Source: Anaerolineaceae bacterium UBA4781 (GTDB lineage Bacteria > Chloroflexota > Anaerolineae > Anaerolineales > Anaerolineaceae). Taken from it: a stretch of 5,841 nt of DNA. Below, one piece after another: positions 5,789-5,841 of this stretch. A model generated the notes under the pieces. It saw only the letters and a program-made list of their open reading frames with translations, made no database searches and was not told the origin of the DNA. The stretch lies in the NCBI GenBank assembly GCA_002403105.1, contig DHHD01000035.1, positions 1 to 5,841 on the forward strand. Direction: 5' to 3'. The first letter of the stretch is position 1; every line of letters starts with the position of its first letter. A program made the position numbers and the translations under genes.

Positions 5789-5841
5789 TGTTTTTATAAC
5801 AATAAATCTTCAAAAGTTTAAATATTCTGCCTTGACCATTG

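Overview
The window looks like chromosomal DNA of moderate to low GC from a bacterium of the Chloroflexota, most likely an Anaerolineae-type lineage. This assignment is an inference. It rests on the style of the two unknown proteins at the left, on a PhnD of the 'CADAAL...CR...STSGW' type, and on a PhnE that carries an immunoglobulin-like insert. I could not check it by database search. There is no sign of a phage, plasmid, insertion sequence or CRISPR array.

Left part, + strand. Bases 2-55 hold the last codons of a gene entering from the left, probably an M23-type cell-wall peptidase. A TATAAT box then precedes two adjacent genes (109-1677 and 1684-2118) that are 6 bases apart and probably co-transcribed. 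They encode soluble proteins of 522 and 144 residues that I cannot assign to a known function. Both contain segments that read like winged helices. A tRNA-Arg(UCU) gene with its own -10 box follows at 2157-2230.

Right part, - strand. A complete three-gene ABC importer operon of the phosphonate/phosphite/phosphate family is transcribed right to left: the binding lipoprotein PhnD (5695-4775), the ATPase PhnC (4657-3872) and the permease PhnE (3852-2329). It starts from a good sigma70-type promoter (TTGAAA, 17 bases, TATGAT) and ends at a strong hairpin terminator at 2272-2311, which lies between it and the convergent tRNA. A second strong hairpin sits just after phnD, and a TATAAT box follows it. 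This suggests that phnD is made in excess and that phnC-phnE may be partly driven separately.

How the genes work together: lipid-anchored PhnD captures the phosphorus oxyanion outside the membrane, PhnE forms the channel and PhnC powers transport. No C-P lyase, phosphonatase or phosphite dehydrogenase gene is in view, so the actual substrate is open. The most unusual feature is PhnE: at 507 residues it is nearly twice the usual length, with an extra N-terminal membrane block and an IPT/TIG (Ig-like) domain inserted in an extracytoplasmic loop. Otherwise the window looks like an ordinary region, and I see no clear case for a wholly new system.
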